A stretch of DNA of 64,000 nucleotides from JACCZX01 sp963801035 (GCA_963801035.1 CAWDDF010000003.1:434001-498000); one strand, 5' to 3'; shown: positions 24,796 through 34,501, counted from the stretch's first letter. The notes: generated from the letters alone by a model not told the origin. Translations and numbers: made by a program.

Positions 24796-27528
24796 TCATG
24801 CCGCTGCAGCGTGCTCCAGATCCGCGATCATCCGCTCGATGCGTGCGCCGAGTTTCTCGGTGGTCACCTGTTCGCGTAGCCGCTCGATCATCAGCGGAAA
24901 GGCGAACGGCGACGGGCGCGAAAGCAGCCGATAGGCGACCTTCTGCGCCCGCATCCGGGCAAGCGCAGCGTGCAGTCGCTCGATGTCTAGCTCCTGTTCG
25001 AGGACTTCACGCTCCGCCTGCGCCAGGAGCTTGTTACCGGCGTCGTACTTGCGGAACACTTCGTAGAACAACCCGGAGCTGGCCTGTAATTGTTTGACCG
25101 ACTTGGGGGCGCCGGGATAGCCCTGAAAGATCAGGCCTGAAATGCGCGCCACCTCCCGGAAGCGCCGCCGTGCGAGTTCACCCGCGTTCAGGCTCGCCAG
25201 CACATCATCCAACAGATTTTCCGAAGTCAGTAACTGGTCGGAGCGCGCCTGCCATGCACCCATCCAGTCGATATCGACCGGCGACAGCAGCTCAAAACCA
25301 TAGTCGTTCATCGAGATGGAAAAAGTCGACGGTGTGCCCTGGCCGATGCGGTACGCGAGCAGTGATCCCAGGCCGATGTGAACGTGACGCCCGGCAAACG
25401 GATAAACGAACAAGTGTCGTCCCTCGCGCGAACGCATTGATTCGACGACAAGTGTGTCGCGCGTGGGTACCTTCGACCATCTGGCTTGCAGCTCGATCAA
25501 CGGCCGTGCAAGCTGCATCTCGGGCGCCCCGTAATCTCCCGCGACAGCTGCTTCGAGCTCGCGCAGCGCAGCATCCGCCATTTCACTCGAGAGCGGCATC
25601 TTCGCCCCCATCCATCGCGGTACCGCGCCTTGCCTGTTTTTGGCGGTGCGCACATAGGCGGTCATCTCGTGCACGCGAACCAGTTCGAGCATCCGTCCGC
25701 CAAACAGAAACGTGTCGCCCTTGCGCAGGCGGCCGATAAAAGATTCTTCCATCACGCCCACATCGCGCCCGTTCATTGTCTTGATAAGCATCGATGCGTC
25801 GGAGACGATGGTGCCGATCGACATTCGATGCCGTTGTCCGATACGTGCGCTATCGACGCGATACACGCCTTGGGCGTCGCGGCTCACGCGTTGATAGTCC
25901 GGATACGCGCGCAGCGCCTCGCCACCGCGGCCGACGAAGTCGAGCGCCCACTGCCAGTCTTCTTCGGATAGTCCACGGTAGCTCCACGTGTCTCGCACCT
26001 CCGAGAGCAACTCGTCCTCGGCGAAGCCAGTGCCGAGTGCGATCGTCACCAGATGCTGAACGAGCACGTCGAGCGGGCGCTCCGGCGCCCGCCGCGATTC
26101 GATGCGGCCGTCGCGTAGCGCGCTCCTTGCCGCGGCTGCTTCGACAAGCTCCAACGTGTTCGTCGGCACCAGCGTTACGCGCGACGCACGGCCCGGCGCA
26201 TGGCCGCTACGGCCCGCGCGCTGCAGCAGACGAGCGACTCCTTTCGGGCTGCCGATTTGCAGCACACGCTCGACCGGCAGAAAGTCGACGCCCAGATCCA
26301 GACTCGAAGTCGCGACAACCGCCTTCAGCCGACCTTCCTTGAGTCCAAGCTCGACCCAGTCACGTACCTCACGCGCCAGCGAGCCGTGGTGCAGAGCAAT
26401 CAGGCCCGCCCACTCGGGTCTCGATTCGAGGATAGCCTGATACCAAAGCTCTGCCTGCGAGCGCGTGTTGGTGAATATCAACGTGGTCGAAGATGATGCA
26501 ATCTCGCTGATAACCGGCGGGACCATTTTGATACCGAGATGACCGCCCCACGGAAACCGACCGGGCTCCTCGGGCAATAACGTATCGACCACCAGCGTCT
26601 TGTCGATCCGTCCTTGAACGAGCACGCCATCGTCGCGATTGAGCAACACGCGCATTGCGTGTTCGGTATTGCCCAAGGTGGCCGACAACCCCCAGACGCA
26701 CAGCGAAGCTGCGCGTTTGGGGTCGGCCCCCTTGGGCAGTTGCCCATAACTGAACCCCCCACCCCCGGCCCCCGCCCCGGGGCGGGGGACTGCCGCGCTT
26801 TGCGCGGCGCGCTCGCGCGCGAACATGCGCAACCGCGCTAGCGCGAGCTGCACCTGTACGCCGCGCTTGGTGCCGATCAGCTCGTGCCATTCGTCGACGA
26901 CGATCATTGCCAGATCGGACAACTGCTCGCGCGAGTCCGCCCGCGTCAGCATCAGGCTCAGCGATTCCGGCGTCGTGATCAGCACTTCGGGCAGCTGCCT
27001 GGACTGCCGTGCGCGCTCGGCCGAGTCGGTATCACCCGTGCGTACGCCCACTTGCCACGCGAGGCCGAAGTCATCGAGCGGCGCTGCCAACGAGCGTGCG
27101 GTGTCCGCTGCCAATGCACGCATCGGCGTCAGCCACAACAAGCGCAGTCCTCCAGGCTGTACTTCGCCGGCGAGCGCGCGATTGAGCAACGCAAACCAGA
27201 CGGCGTAGGTCTTTCCGGAGCCAGTGGTCGCGTGCAATAACCCGGACTGACCCTCAGCTACGTGCCGCCATACCTCGCGCTGAAACTCGAATGGCTGCCA
27301 ACCTTGCGCGGCAAACCAACCATCCCCGCTTGGCAATGTGAGCTGAGCGTTCGCGTGCGTGCGCCGCCCGGGCTGACCGGCGGCGATTTCGGCCTCCGCT
27401 TCGGCCTTGCGTTCTTCGCGGGCCCTTTTGGCTCGCAGCGCGCGCAGTTGCGTGCCGACGTTCGGCCCGGGCGGAAAGGGTGCTTGTCGATCGCTCACAA
27501 ATCTTTCGCGCCAGTTACCCGCCCGCAC
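24796..27528 (-). CDS. Ligase-associated DNA damage response DEXH-box helicase (Lhr-like)
   Basis: This is a 910-residue superfamily 2 helicase with Walker A TTGSGKT (101-107), motif II VDEWHE (211-216), motif III SATLGN (282-287), a later motif VI-type region (QRAGRSGHAPG) and the long winged-helix/C-terminal region of Lhr enzymes. It is the third member of the ligase-associated repair operon. Its GTG at 27528 overlaps the ligase end by 14 bp; a GTG at 27498 is the alternative. Oddly, residues about 239-276 (Ala/Gly/Pro-rich, including PRPGAGAGGGG) interrupt the segment before VWGLSATLG. They are encoded by strongly palindromic DNA, listed separately. Confidence 0.93.
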   Translation of the reverse strand: MRAGNWRERFVSDRQAPFPPGPNVGTQLRALRAKRAREERKAEAEAEIAAGQPGRRTHANAQLTLPSGDGWFAAQGWQPFEFQREVWRHVAEGQSGLLHATTGSGKTYAVWFALLNRALAGEVQPGGLRLLWLTPMRALAADTARSLAAPLDDFGLAWQVGVRTGDTDSAERARQSRQLPEVLITTPESLSLMLTRADSREQLSDLAMIVVDEWHELIGTKRGVQVQLALARLRMFARERAAQSAAVPRPGAGAGGGGFSYGQLPKGADPKRAASLCVWGLSATLGNTEHAMRVLLNRDDGVLVQGRIDKTLVVDTLLPEEPGRFPWGGHLGIKMVPPVISEIASSSTTLIFTNTRSQAELWYQAILESRPEWAGLIALHHGSLAREVRDWVELGLKEGRLKAVVATSSLDLGVDFLPVERVLQIGSPKGVARLLQRAGRSGHAPGRASRVTLVPTNTLELVEAAAARSALRDGRIESRRAPERPLDVLVQHLVTIALGTGFAEDELLSEVRDTWSYRGLSEEDWQWALDFVGRGGEALRAYPDYQRVSRDAQGVYRVDSARIGQRHRMSIGTIVSDASMLIKTMNGRDVGVMEESFIGRLRKGDTFLFGGRMLELVRVHEMTAYVRTAKNRQGAVPRWMGAKMPLSSEMADAALRELEAAVAGDYGAPEMQLARPLIELQARWSKVPTRDTLVVESMRSREGRHLFVYPFAGRHVHIGLGSLLAYRIGQGTPSTFSISMNDYGFELLSPVDIDWMGAWQARSDQLLTSENLLDDVLASLNAGELARRRFREVARISGLIFQGYPGAPKSVKQLQASSGLFYEVFRKYDAGNKLLAQAEREVLEQELDIERLHAALARMRAQKVAYRLLSRPSPFAFPLMIERLREQVTTEKLGARIERMIADLEHAAAA
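26690..26807. repeat. Palindromic REP-like insertion inside the helicase gene
   Basis: Three inverted repeats stand in a row. A 15-bp stem at 26690-26704/26708-26722 has two G-T wobbles, a perfect 20-bp G/C palindrome covers 26769-26788, and a 6-bp stem with TTT loop covers 26793-26807. They coincide with the low-complexity residues 239-276 of the helicase, and the reading frame stays open. This looks like an intergenic-type repeat that inserted in frame into a coding gene. No second copy was found in the window. Confidence 0.55.
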
Positions 27529-29152
27529 TCGCTAATAGAGCCTGCAGCGTGGTCAACGTGTCGGCCTCCTCTACCGGCTTATCGTGTCTCCAGCGCAACA
27601 TGCGCGGAAAGCGAACTGCGATTCCACTCTTGTGACGCGGCGAGCGCTGAATCCCCTCGAAGCCGATCTCGAACACCATCGTCGGCGTCACGCTGCGCAC
27701 CGGCCCAAATTTTTCGACCGTGGTGCGGCGAATTGCAGCGTCGACCTTGCGAATTTCTTCGTCGGATAACCCGGAGTAGGCCTTCGTGAACGGCACCAGC
27801 GCCCGCTCCTTCGCCTCGGCTGCCGACGTCCAGACGGCAAACGTGTAGTCCGAATACAGACTTGCCCGTCGACCGTGGCCGCGCTGCGCGTAAACCAGCA
27901 CCGCGTCGATGGCGTACGGGTCTATCTTCCACTTCCACCAGTTGGCGTTTGCATCCTTGGTCCGGCCGACACGATAGGTCGAGCCGAGGTGCTTGATCAT
28001 CAAGCCTTCGACACCGCGATCGCGCGATTGCTGACGCATCGACGCCAGTTGTTCCCACGAGTCCGCGGCAACTCGCGGCGATATCAGCACGCCGTATTGA
28101 TGCGCCAGCTGCTCGAGCGCAGCACGCCGCTCTGTTTGCGGCCGTAAGCGAAAGTCCTGCCCGCCGGATTCCAGCAAGTCGTAAGCCATGAAGGCGACGG
28201 GCGATTCGCGAAGCACGTTGGCATTGACGCTTTTGCGAGTGACACGTTTCTGCAGCAAAGCAAAGGGCTGTGGAATGTTGTCGCGCCACACCAGAATTTC
28301 GCCGTCGAGCACAGTGCCATCAGGTAACGCGTGTGCACGCTCTACGATCTCCGGAAAGCGCTCGGTGATCAGCTCTTCTCCTCGCGACCAGAGCCATGTC
28401 TTTCCCGCACGGCGCACCAGCTGTGCGCGAATGCCGTCGTATTTCCATTCGATCAACCAGTCCGAAGGCGCGCCTAGTTCCTCCGCAATTCTCTCGACCG
28501 GCAGTGTCAGCGAATGCGCGAGGAAGAACGGGTACGGATGACCATCGCCAACAACGTGATCGCCGGAATCGATCAACGACAGATATCGCTCGGGCGTCGG
28601 TGCGAGCGAGACGTCGGTATAGCCGATCATTCGCTGCGCGACGAGCTTTGCGTCAATCCCCGAGTGCTCCGCAAGCGCACGTATGACGAGCAGACGCGAC
28701 ACGCCCACCCGAAATCCGCCGCCGATAAGCTTGATCAGCAAGAACCGCTCGGGCGTCTCGAGCTCAGCGACATATGCCGTCAACGCCGCCAGGACATCGG
28801 CCGGTGCGGACCCGCGTAGCGGCAGAAGTCGTTGTTCGATCCAGAATGCAAGCGAGCCATCGCTGCTGCGAACTGGCGGCGGCAACAGCAACGCGATCGT
28901 TTCAGCCATATCGCCAACGGCCTGATAGCTTTCCTCGAACAGCCATTCGGGCAGATTGCTTGCCTTGATTGCAAAGTCGCGCAACAGCCGAGAATTGATG
29001 GCCTGCCGTGGCTTGCCGCCCGCGAGAAAGTAGACGGCCCACGCTGCGTCTGCGGCGTCTGCAATCGCGAAGTAACGCTTGAGCGCGTCGACCTTCGAGC
29101 GGGTCGAGGTCGACGTGTCAAGCTCATTGAAAAGCCTCGCAAAGCGCTTCAT
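27515..29152 (-). CDS. ATP-dependent DNA ligase (cisATP-ligase of the ligase-associated damage response)
   Basis: The 545-residue ligase has the adenylation motif EWKYDGIR with the nucleotidyl lysine K237, then DGEILVW, EGLMIKHLGS and WWKWKID (motifs IV-V). An N-terminal helical DNA-binding domain (1-200) and a C-terminal OB-fold (RHKSGIAVRFPRMLRW) complete the LigB-like architecture. Length is typical. It overlaps the exonuclease by 4 bp upstream and the helicase by 14 bp downstream. The three are surely one operon dedicated to DNA break repair together with PdeM. Confidence 0.95.
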   Translation of the reverse strand: MKRFARLFNELDTSTSTRSKVDALKRYFAIADAADAAWAVYFLAGGKPRQAINSRLLRDFAIKASNLPEWLFEESYQAVGDMAETIALLLPPPVRSSDGSLAFWIEQRLLPLRGSAPADVLAALTAYVAELETPERFLLIKLIGGGFRVGVSRLLVIRALAEHSGIDAKLVAQRMIGYTDVSLAPTPERYLSLIDSGDHVVGDGHPYPFFLAHSLTLPVERIAEELGAPSDWLIEWKYDGIRAQLVRRAGKTWLWSRGEELITERFPEIVERAHALPDGTVLDGEILVWRDNIPQPFALLQKRVTRKSVNANVLRESPVAFMAYDLLESGGQDFRLRPQTERRAALEQLAHQYGVLISPRVAADSWEQLASMRQQSRDRGVEGLMIKHLGSTYRVGRTKDANANWWKWKIDPYAIDAVLVYAQRGHGRRASLYSDYTFAVWTSAAEAKERALVPFTKAYSGLSDEEIRKVDAAIRRTTVEKFGPVRSVTPTMVFEIGFEGIQRSPRHKSGIAVRFPRMLRWRHDKPVEEADTLTTLQALLASAGG

Positions 29153-30180
29153 GCCGAGTCTTGCACAGCCTCCAGCAGCGATGCATCACCGGCTTCTTCA
29201 TCGCCATATTCGGTTTCGAATGCCGAGGCGTCGAGTCCATGTTCAGTGAGCCAGCGCACCAGCACCGGAATCTGCCCATGCGTGACGATCACTTGTGGCG
29301 CTCCGGTCGCATCAATCGCCTGCAGCAACCCTGGCCAATCGGCATGATCCGACAGCGCGAAACCACGATCGAGCGAGCGCCGTCGGCGCGTCCCACGCAG
29401 TCGCATCCAGCCCGAAGCGAACGCGTCCGAATAATCGCCGAAGCGCCGCAGCCACGGCGACCCTTGCGCCGAGGGCGGGGCGAGAATCAATGCACGCGAC
29501 AGATCCGCTTTGTCGGTTTCCGATACCAGTTGTGTAGGCGGTAGTGGCACGCCACTCGCGCGATAGGCGCGATTCAGCGGTTCGACAGCGCCATGCACGA
29601 CGATCCGGCCGATGGTCGGATCGACACCCGATAGGATCCGCTGCGCCTTGCCGAACGCGTAACAGAACAGGACAGAGGCGCGACCGCTATCGGCGTTCGC
29701 ACTCCACCACGCGTTGATGTCGGCGAACACGTGCTGCGCATCGTCCCAGCGATAGATCGGCAGGCCGAACGTTGACTCCGTAATGAACGCGTCGCAGCGA
29801 ACTGGCTCGAACGGAAGGCACGTGACATCCGCATTGAGCTTGTAGTCGCCCGATGCCACCCAGACGCGGCCGTCCTTTTCGACCCTTACCTGCGACGAGC
29901 CAAGAACGTGTCCGGCAGGATGCAGCGACACGCGGACACCGTTGATGTCGATCGCCTCGCCATAGTCGACGGTCTGCAACGCAATCGAGCCGAGTCGGGT
30001 GCGTAGTACCTGTTCCGCGGCCGTCGCTGCCAGATACCGTCCGTGACCAGGACGCGCATGGTCCCCATGGGCGTGAGTGATCACCGCGCGATCAACATCG
30101 CGCCACGGGTCGATGTAGAAATCACCCGGCGGGCAGTACAGCCCCTGCGGTCGGGCGACGATCAGCGGAGCTTCTGTCAT
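29149..30180 (-). CDS. Ligase-associated DNA damage response exonuclease (metallo-beta-lactamase fold)
   Basis: This is a 343-residue metallo-beta-lactamase/beta-CASP nuclease. The metal motif THAHGDH lies at 35-41, with further histidines in HPAGHVLGSSQV and LSDHADWPGL. The phrase GLYCPPGDFYIDPWR at the start is typical of the ligase-associated family. It is first in the repair operon and overlaps the ligase by 4 bp. An A/T-rich 93-bp region separates it from the divergent Gly/Cys-tail gene and should hold both promoters. Confidence 0.93.
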   Translation of the reverse strand: MTEAPLIVARPQGLYCPPGDFYIDPWRDVDRAVITHAHGDHARPGHGRYLAATAAEQVLRTRLGSIALQTVDYGEAIDINGVRVSLHPAGHVLGSSQVRVEKDGRVWVASGDYKLNADVTCLPFEPVRCDAFITESTFGLPIYRWDDAQHVFADINAWWSANADSGRASVLFCYAFGKAQRILSGVDPTIGRIVVHGAVEPLNRAYRASGVPLPPTQLVSETDKADLSRALILAPPSAQGSPWLRRFGDYSDAFASGWMRLRGTRRRRSLDRGFALSDHADWPGLLQAIDATGAPQVIVTHGQIPVLVRWLTEHGLDASAFETEYGDEEAGDASLLEAVQDSA

Positions 30181-30273
30181 ATGCCGGTCAACAAACGGTC
30201 ATATCCTTTACTTAACGGTAGATAAGCCGATAACAAGAACATAAGAAAAACAATAAGAGAAAGGAGCTTGACC

Positions 30274-30936
30274 GTGTTTTCAGTACACCCTGTAGCGATT
30301 TTTCTCTCGCTCTTCGCAGCGTTCATCGTGCTGGCGCTACTCCAACATCGCAGCCGCCGCGCCCGCGAATCGTTTATCGACGATTACGATTTCCCCTCCG
30401 GCGTGCGACAAAAGGTCCACAAACACTACCCACATCTGACCGAGGCGCAGCTCGACCTCGTGTTCGACGCGCTGCGCGAATACTTCCACCTGTGCCGTAA
30501 GGCTGGAAAGCGGCTGCTTTCGATGCCGTCACAAGTAGTTGACGTGGCGTGGCACGAGTTCATTTTGTTTACGCGCAACTATCAGTCCTTCTGCCGCAGC
30601 GCGCTCGGCCGCTTTCTGCATCACACGCCGGCCGAAGCCATGGCGACGCCGACGACCGCGAGCGAAGGAATCAGGCGTACATGGCGACTCGCGTGCCTGC
30701 GCGGCGGGATCGATCCGAAGGCAGCCACTGCCGTGCCGCTGCTGTTCGCAATCGACGGTCGCCTTGGCATTCCGGACGGCTTCGACTATGTGCTGAACTG
30801 CACCTTACTGCATGACCGGGGAGCGCGTTACTGCGCGTCTGACATCAGCTCAAGCGGATGCGGAGGATGCGGCGGCGGTTGCAGCGGCGAGGGATGCGGC
30901 GGCGACGGCGGGGGATGTGGCGGCGGAGGCGACTGA
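30274..30936 (+). CDS. Glycine-rich-domain (GRDP-like) membrane protein with Cys/Gly tail
   Basis: The 220-residue protein has one N-terminal transmembrane segment (IFLSLFAAFIVLALL), a conserved middle (VVDVAWHEFILFTRNYQSFCRSALG) as in GRDP-like proteins, and a tail from about residue 193 of alternating Cys and Gly (CGGCGGGCSG and similar), a possible metal-binding or cross-linking tail. GTG 30274 was chosen because AAGGAG lies 7 bp upstream; TTG 30268 is too close. It is divergent from the repair operon. Function unknown; localisation at the inner membrane is inferred. Confidence 0.82.
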   Translation: MFSVHPVAIFLSLFAAFIVLALLQHRSRRARESFIDDYDFPSGVRQKVHKHYPHLTEAQLDLVFDALREYFHLCRKAGKRLLSMPSQVVDVAWHEFILFTRNYQSFCRSALGRFLHHTPAEAMATPTTASEGIRRTWRLACLRGGIDPKAATAVPLLFAIDGRLGIPDGFDYVLNCTLLHDRGARYCASDISSSGCGGCGGGCSGEGCGGDGGGCGGGGD

Positions 30937-31007
30937 AAAAGCTCTACCCGTCGTCGCGGCGAGTCGCAACGATCGTCAGCAAGCGCACGAGTTGATAAGC
31001 AATCCAA

Positions 31008-32195
31008 CTAGTCGATCGCCGCAGCCGGCTGCGACGCTCGCACGCCTCGAGCGTCCACAACGGTTGCGTCATTCGCGATGGCCACTTCAAGCGCTTGTTG
31101 CAGGTCGTGCGCGAAAGCCTCGTCATAAACGGCGACGTTTGCTTCGCGTGCAAGCAACAGACTGTAGGGGTCGATGTTGCTCGATCCCACGGTCGCCCAC
31201 TTCTGATCCACCACGGCCACCTTCGCGTGCAGATAGCTTGGCGTGTACTCATAAATCTCCACTCCGCACTTGACCAGGTCCCCGTATAGCGCCTGTTGCG
31301 CGTAATGCTGCAGTCGGTACTCGACCAGTCCCTGTAGCAGCAGGCGGACCCGCACACCGCTCTCGGCCAGATCGCAAAGCGCGTCCCGAAACTTCTTGCC
31401 GGGCAAAAAATACGCATTCGCAATCAGTACTTCCCGCCGTGCGTGCGCGAAGGCGTCCATATAGGCGCGCTCGATCGTGCTGCGATTGCGCAGGTTATCG
31501 CGCAGCAGTAGCGCGGCACGCACGCCGTCCTTCGCCGGCGGTGGTTCTACGAGTTGCGGCCGCGCGGAAGGTCTGCGCTTCATTTGCAGCACCGACACGG
31601 TCCACCAAAGCCTCGTCACTGTAAAGGCGATCGCAGCGACCAACGGGCCTTCACAGGCGACCGCAAAGTCGAAGCGCGGCCCCAGTTTGGCGCGCACCGG
31701 CTCCGGATCCGGATGGTGATGGTCGTCGATGATGTTGATACCGCCGACGAACGCCAGGCGATTATCGAACAGCGCAATCTTGCGATGCAGCCGGCGCAGC
31801 AACCGCCGCTCGAATCGCCACCAACGCGCGCGCCTGAACACGATGACCTTGGCGCCTTTGGGTCGAAGCCTCGCAATCAAGAGATCGGCCGCGGCCTGCG
31901 AGCCGAACCCATCGATCAGAAGATGGACCGCGACGCCGCGCTGTGCCGCCGCCGCCAGCGCATCGCTGACCTTCTGGCCTATGTCATCCAGCTCAAAAAT
32001 ATAGACTTCGATGTGGATCGATTGCGTGGCGGCGTCGATTGCCGCGAGCAACCGCGGGAAATACTCGGCGCCGTTCCGAAGCAGCTCAATGCGATTGCCG
32101 CCATAGACAACCGGCCGAGTACCTGTCAAAAGCTTTTGAAAGGCGCGCTGTGCACGCCGCGCGGGCGGCGACTCGAGCAACGCCTCGTCATTCAT
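31008..32195 (-). CDS. clsB: Cardiolipin synthase B (phospholipase D family)
   Basis: The 395-residue protein has two HKD motifs, H137-R-K139 with D144 (HRKIALFDNRLAFVGG) and H323-A-K325 (HAKVAVVDQKWATVGSSN). These are the catalytic pair of phospholipase-D-type cardiolipin synthases, which join two phosphatidyl groups at the membrane. It follows a YbhP-like gene by 13 bp, the same order as ybhP-clsB in E. coli, which supports ClsB rather than ClsA. The start at 32195 avoids overlap with that gene; an earlier in-frame ATG at 32231 is possible. Confidence 0.92.
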   Translation of the reverse strand: MNDEALLESPPARRAQRAFQKLLTGTRPVVYGGNRIELLRNGAEYFPRLLAAIDAATQSIHIEVYIFELDDIGQKVSDALAAAAQRGVAVHLLIDGFGSQAAADLLIARLRPKGAKVIVFRRARWWRFERRLLRRLHRKIALFDNRLAFVGGINIIDDHHHPDPEPVRAKLGPRFDFAVACEGPLVAAIAFTVTRLWWTVSVLQMKRRPSARPQLVEPPPAKDGVRAALLLRDNLRNRSTIERAYMDAFAHARREVLIANAYFLPGKKFRDALCDLAESGVRVRLLLQGLVEYRLQHYAQQALYGDLVKCGVEIYEYTPSYLHAKVAVVDQKWATVGSSNIDPYSLLLAREANVAVYDEAFAHDLQQALEVAIANDATVVDARGVRASQPAAAID

Positions 32196-32208
32196 CTCGA
32201 TAGAACGC

Positions 32209-33021
32209 TCACGCCACTTCCATGTCTGCAATCAGCGGCATGTGATCGGAGCGCTGCGCCCATTCGACACCCTTCGGCACGCGCACGTCGTTGACTTTGA
32301 ACCCGCGCACGTAAATGCGATCCAGCTGTAGCCACGGCATCATGCTTGGATACGTGCGCGCAACGTGCGAGCGCGGCAACTCGCGCCACGGCACGAGCCT
32401 GTCGCGCAGCCGCGGCTTTGACTGACGCCGGTTGAACTCAGAAGCCGCTTCGAAGACGTCAAGCTCGTTGTGCAGGACCTCGTCGACGCCGCGCTGCCAG
32501 TCGTTGAAGTCACCGGCGATGATCAGCGGCGCTCCCTTCGGTATCTCCGTTTTCACGAACTCAATTAAGAGTTCGGCCTGCCGAACCCGGCTGCGTTTTA
32601 GCAGGCCAAAGTGCGTGTTGATCAGATGTACGTCGAGCGCACCTTTGCTCGTTTCAACGTGCGACACCGCGTGCAGCAGCCCACGCTTTTCGAGCGTGTG
32701 ATGAGAAATGTCGTGATTTAGGCTGCGGCCGATAGTATGGCGTGAAACGATGGCGTTGCCGTGATGACCATGCGGATACACCGCATTCATCCCATATGCG
32801 CGGTGCAGGTAGCTGCCGGTGCACAGGAAATCGAGTTGGGTGCCCGCCGGATAACCGCTACGTTGCGCCATCCGGTCATTTTTTTCCTGCACTTCTTGCA
32901 GAAAAACGATGTCTGCGTCCATCGAATGCAGCGCGAGCTTGACGTCATGAATGCGCACTTTCTTGCGCAGCCCTCCGGTGACGCCCTTGTGAATGTTGTA
33001 GGTAGCGACTCGAATTTTCAT
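32209..33021 (-). CDS. Endonuclease/exonuclease/phosphatase family protein (YbhP-like)
   Basis: The 270-residue EEP-fold hydrolase has the active-site residues of the family: TYNIHKG at 7-13, LQEV with E43, NTHFGL at about 135-140, GDFND at 170-174 and SDHMPL near the end. The start at 33021 gives the canonical N-terminus (MKIRVATYN); upstream ATG candidates only add an unlikely leader. It pairs with clsB as in E. coli ybhP-ybhO. That suggests a phosphodiesterase acting on membrane lipid or headgroup rather than DNA, but the substrate is unproven. Confidence 0.9.
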   Translation of the reverse strand: MKIRVATYNIHKGVTGGLRKKVRIHDVKLALHSMDADIVFLQEVQEKNDRMAQRSGYPAGTQLDFLCTGSYLHRAYGMNAVYPHGHHGNAIVSRHTIGRSLNHDISHHTLEKRGLLHAVSHVETSKGALDVHLINTHFGLLKRSRVRQAELLIEFVKTEIPKGAPLIIAGDFNDWQRGVDEVLHNELDVFEAASEFNRRQSKPRLRDRLVPWRELPRSHVARTYPSMMPWLQLDRIYVRGFKVNDVRVPKGVEWAQRSDHMPLIADMEVA

Positions 33022-33034
33022 AATTGTTATTTTG

Positions 33035-34501
33035 TCAGCGGCGCAACTCGAAGTAAGCGTCGAAAAGCCGGGGATCGTCAAAGTGACGGCGTCCGACGAA
33101 TGCAGTCGCATGACGGCCCCATTGGCGCATCTGGCCGGCCGATTCGATGCCCATCGGCCAGAAAAACCATCGCTCGCCGCGTTCGCTGCCGGGGATCAGC
33201 CCGCCCTCGTCGTATGCGCTGCGGGTCCCACCGCTGGGGCGCGCGAGAGCGGTCAAGGTGCGCTCGTCCTTCAGCTGGTAGACCGTGTCGGCAGCCGAGT
33301 TTTGATCTGCACTCGTCAGCACGCGCTGCAAATAATGCGCGCCAGATTCAAGGCGAAACACAACCCTGTCGCTTGCGCGGACTGCAGGTAGCGTTTGAGG
33401 AACAAATAGCGACTCATCGAGCGTGTCAGGCAAATCGCGTGCGGCTACTTTCTCGGTCGGAAAGAAGAGGTGATAGCAACCGCACGCGTGAATACTGTCG
33501 TAGACAAGCGCATCACCGGCTGAATCAACGGTCACTCGCCACACGACACCATCGAGCTTACCGGCGAGTAAATCGAAGGTGCTGCCGGACGCTGGTGGAC
33601 GCTCGCTAAACCAGAACGTGTAGACGAGTTGCCGATGAACCACGCCGCCGAGCAACGTATAGCTGATCCGTGTGTATGCAACGGGCACGGCGCTATCAAC
33701 GCTCACGCGATCATCGGCATCGAGCTTGAGTGCGCCGATGCGGTCAAAGGCGCCGACGACGTCAATCTCCAGTATCGGCGCATGCCGAGACAGCAGCGCC
33801 GCCTGCTCTTCGGCCGAAGACACAGGCACGCCGAGCGCATCGACCATTAGCGTAGGCAGCGCTGTTTTCGAAGGCGCGGATGCCGGTGCGTAGCGCTGCA
33901 GCCGGCCTCGGACCGGCACGGCGTCGAGCGGCGTTGCGAACACCGCACGGGTATCCGAATGCCAGCGCGCGATACCCGCGGCAAACGGCAAGCGCGTCAG
34001 CGGATAAAGGCCGAATGCCCGCATGCCGATGCTGTAATCGTCGGGAACCTTTGCCGCGGCCCGCAATTCGTTGACTGCCGCGGAGTCCGCGGCGCCCAGC
34101 AGTTCCCGGCACCGAGGAAGATCATCGATATTCAGTGCCGCGTTGGCCAACTCGGTAGCACGCGCCGTCTGATCGAGTTGCTGCAATCTCGAATGCCATG
34201 CTCGCTGCTGTTCGGCCGTCGCAGCAAGCGGCGACAACGCTGCGCTGAAGCGGTCAACCCGCAAGTAGGGAAATCCGGCAACTCGATGTGCTTCAGCGTC
34301 GCGCACGGCGAGCAAGTCGACGCGTCGGTCGATATCGGCAAACAATCGAGCGCAGTAGCCGACATCGTCCTCGCGTTGCAGGTTTCGCGACATCGGCGGT
34401 GACTCGTAGGGGTCAACCGTCGCGCAGCCCGCGAGCAGCAACGCTACGAATGCGAGCTGCATAGTGCTGCTCGATACCACTCGCATCGCCATCGGGCTCA
34501 T
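33035..34501 (-). CDS. Hypothetical lipoprotein, 488 residues
   Basis: The N-terminus carries a lipoprotein signal with LLLAGC lipobox at about residue 20-25, so the protein should be exported and lipidated. The mature part is about 460 residues with no recognised domain. Recurrent aromatic and basic stretches include YSIGMRAFGLYPLTRLPFA and YDSIHACGCYHLFFP, the latter with a CGC motif. The ATG overlaps the stop of the SRPBCC gene by 4 bp, so it belongs to the nudB-SRPBCC-lipoprotein run. Function unknown; codon use is like the neighbours. Confidence 0.8.
   Translation of the reverse strand: MSPMAMRVVSSSTMQLAFVALLLAGCATVDPYESPPMSRNLQREDDVGYCARLFADIDRRVDLLAVRDAEAHRVAGFPYLRVDRFSAALSPLAATAEQQRAWHSRLQQLDQTARATELANAALNIDDLPRCRELLGAADSAAVNELRAAAKVPDDYSIGMRAFGLYPLTRLPFAAGIARWHSDTRAVFATPLDAVPVRGRLQRYAPASAPSKTALPTLMVDALGVPVSSAEEQAALLSRHAPILEIDVVGAFDRIGALKLDADDRVSVDSAVPVAYTRISYTLLGGVVHRQLVYTFWFSERPPASGSTFDLLAGKLDGVVWRVTVDSAGDALVYDSIHACGCYHLFFPTEKVAARDLPDTLDESLFVPQTLPAVRASDRVVFRLESGAHYLQRVLTSADQNSAADTVYQLKDERTLTALARPSGGTRSAYDEGGLIPGSERGERWFFWPMGIESAGQMRQWGRHATAFVGRRHFDDPRLFDAYFELRR

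Noticed and set aside
31554..32294. A 246-residue plus-strand frame antisense to clsB and its upstream gene
   Set aside because: It is an Arg-rich shadow of real genes whose catalytic motifs are clear on the minus strand.
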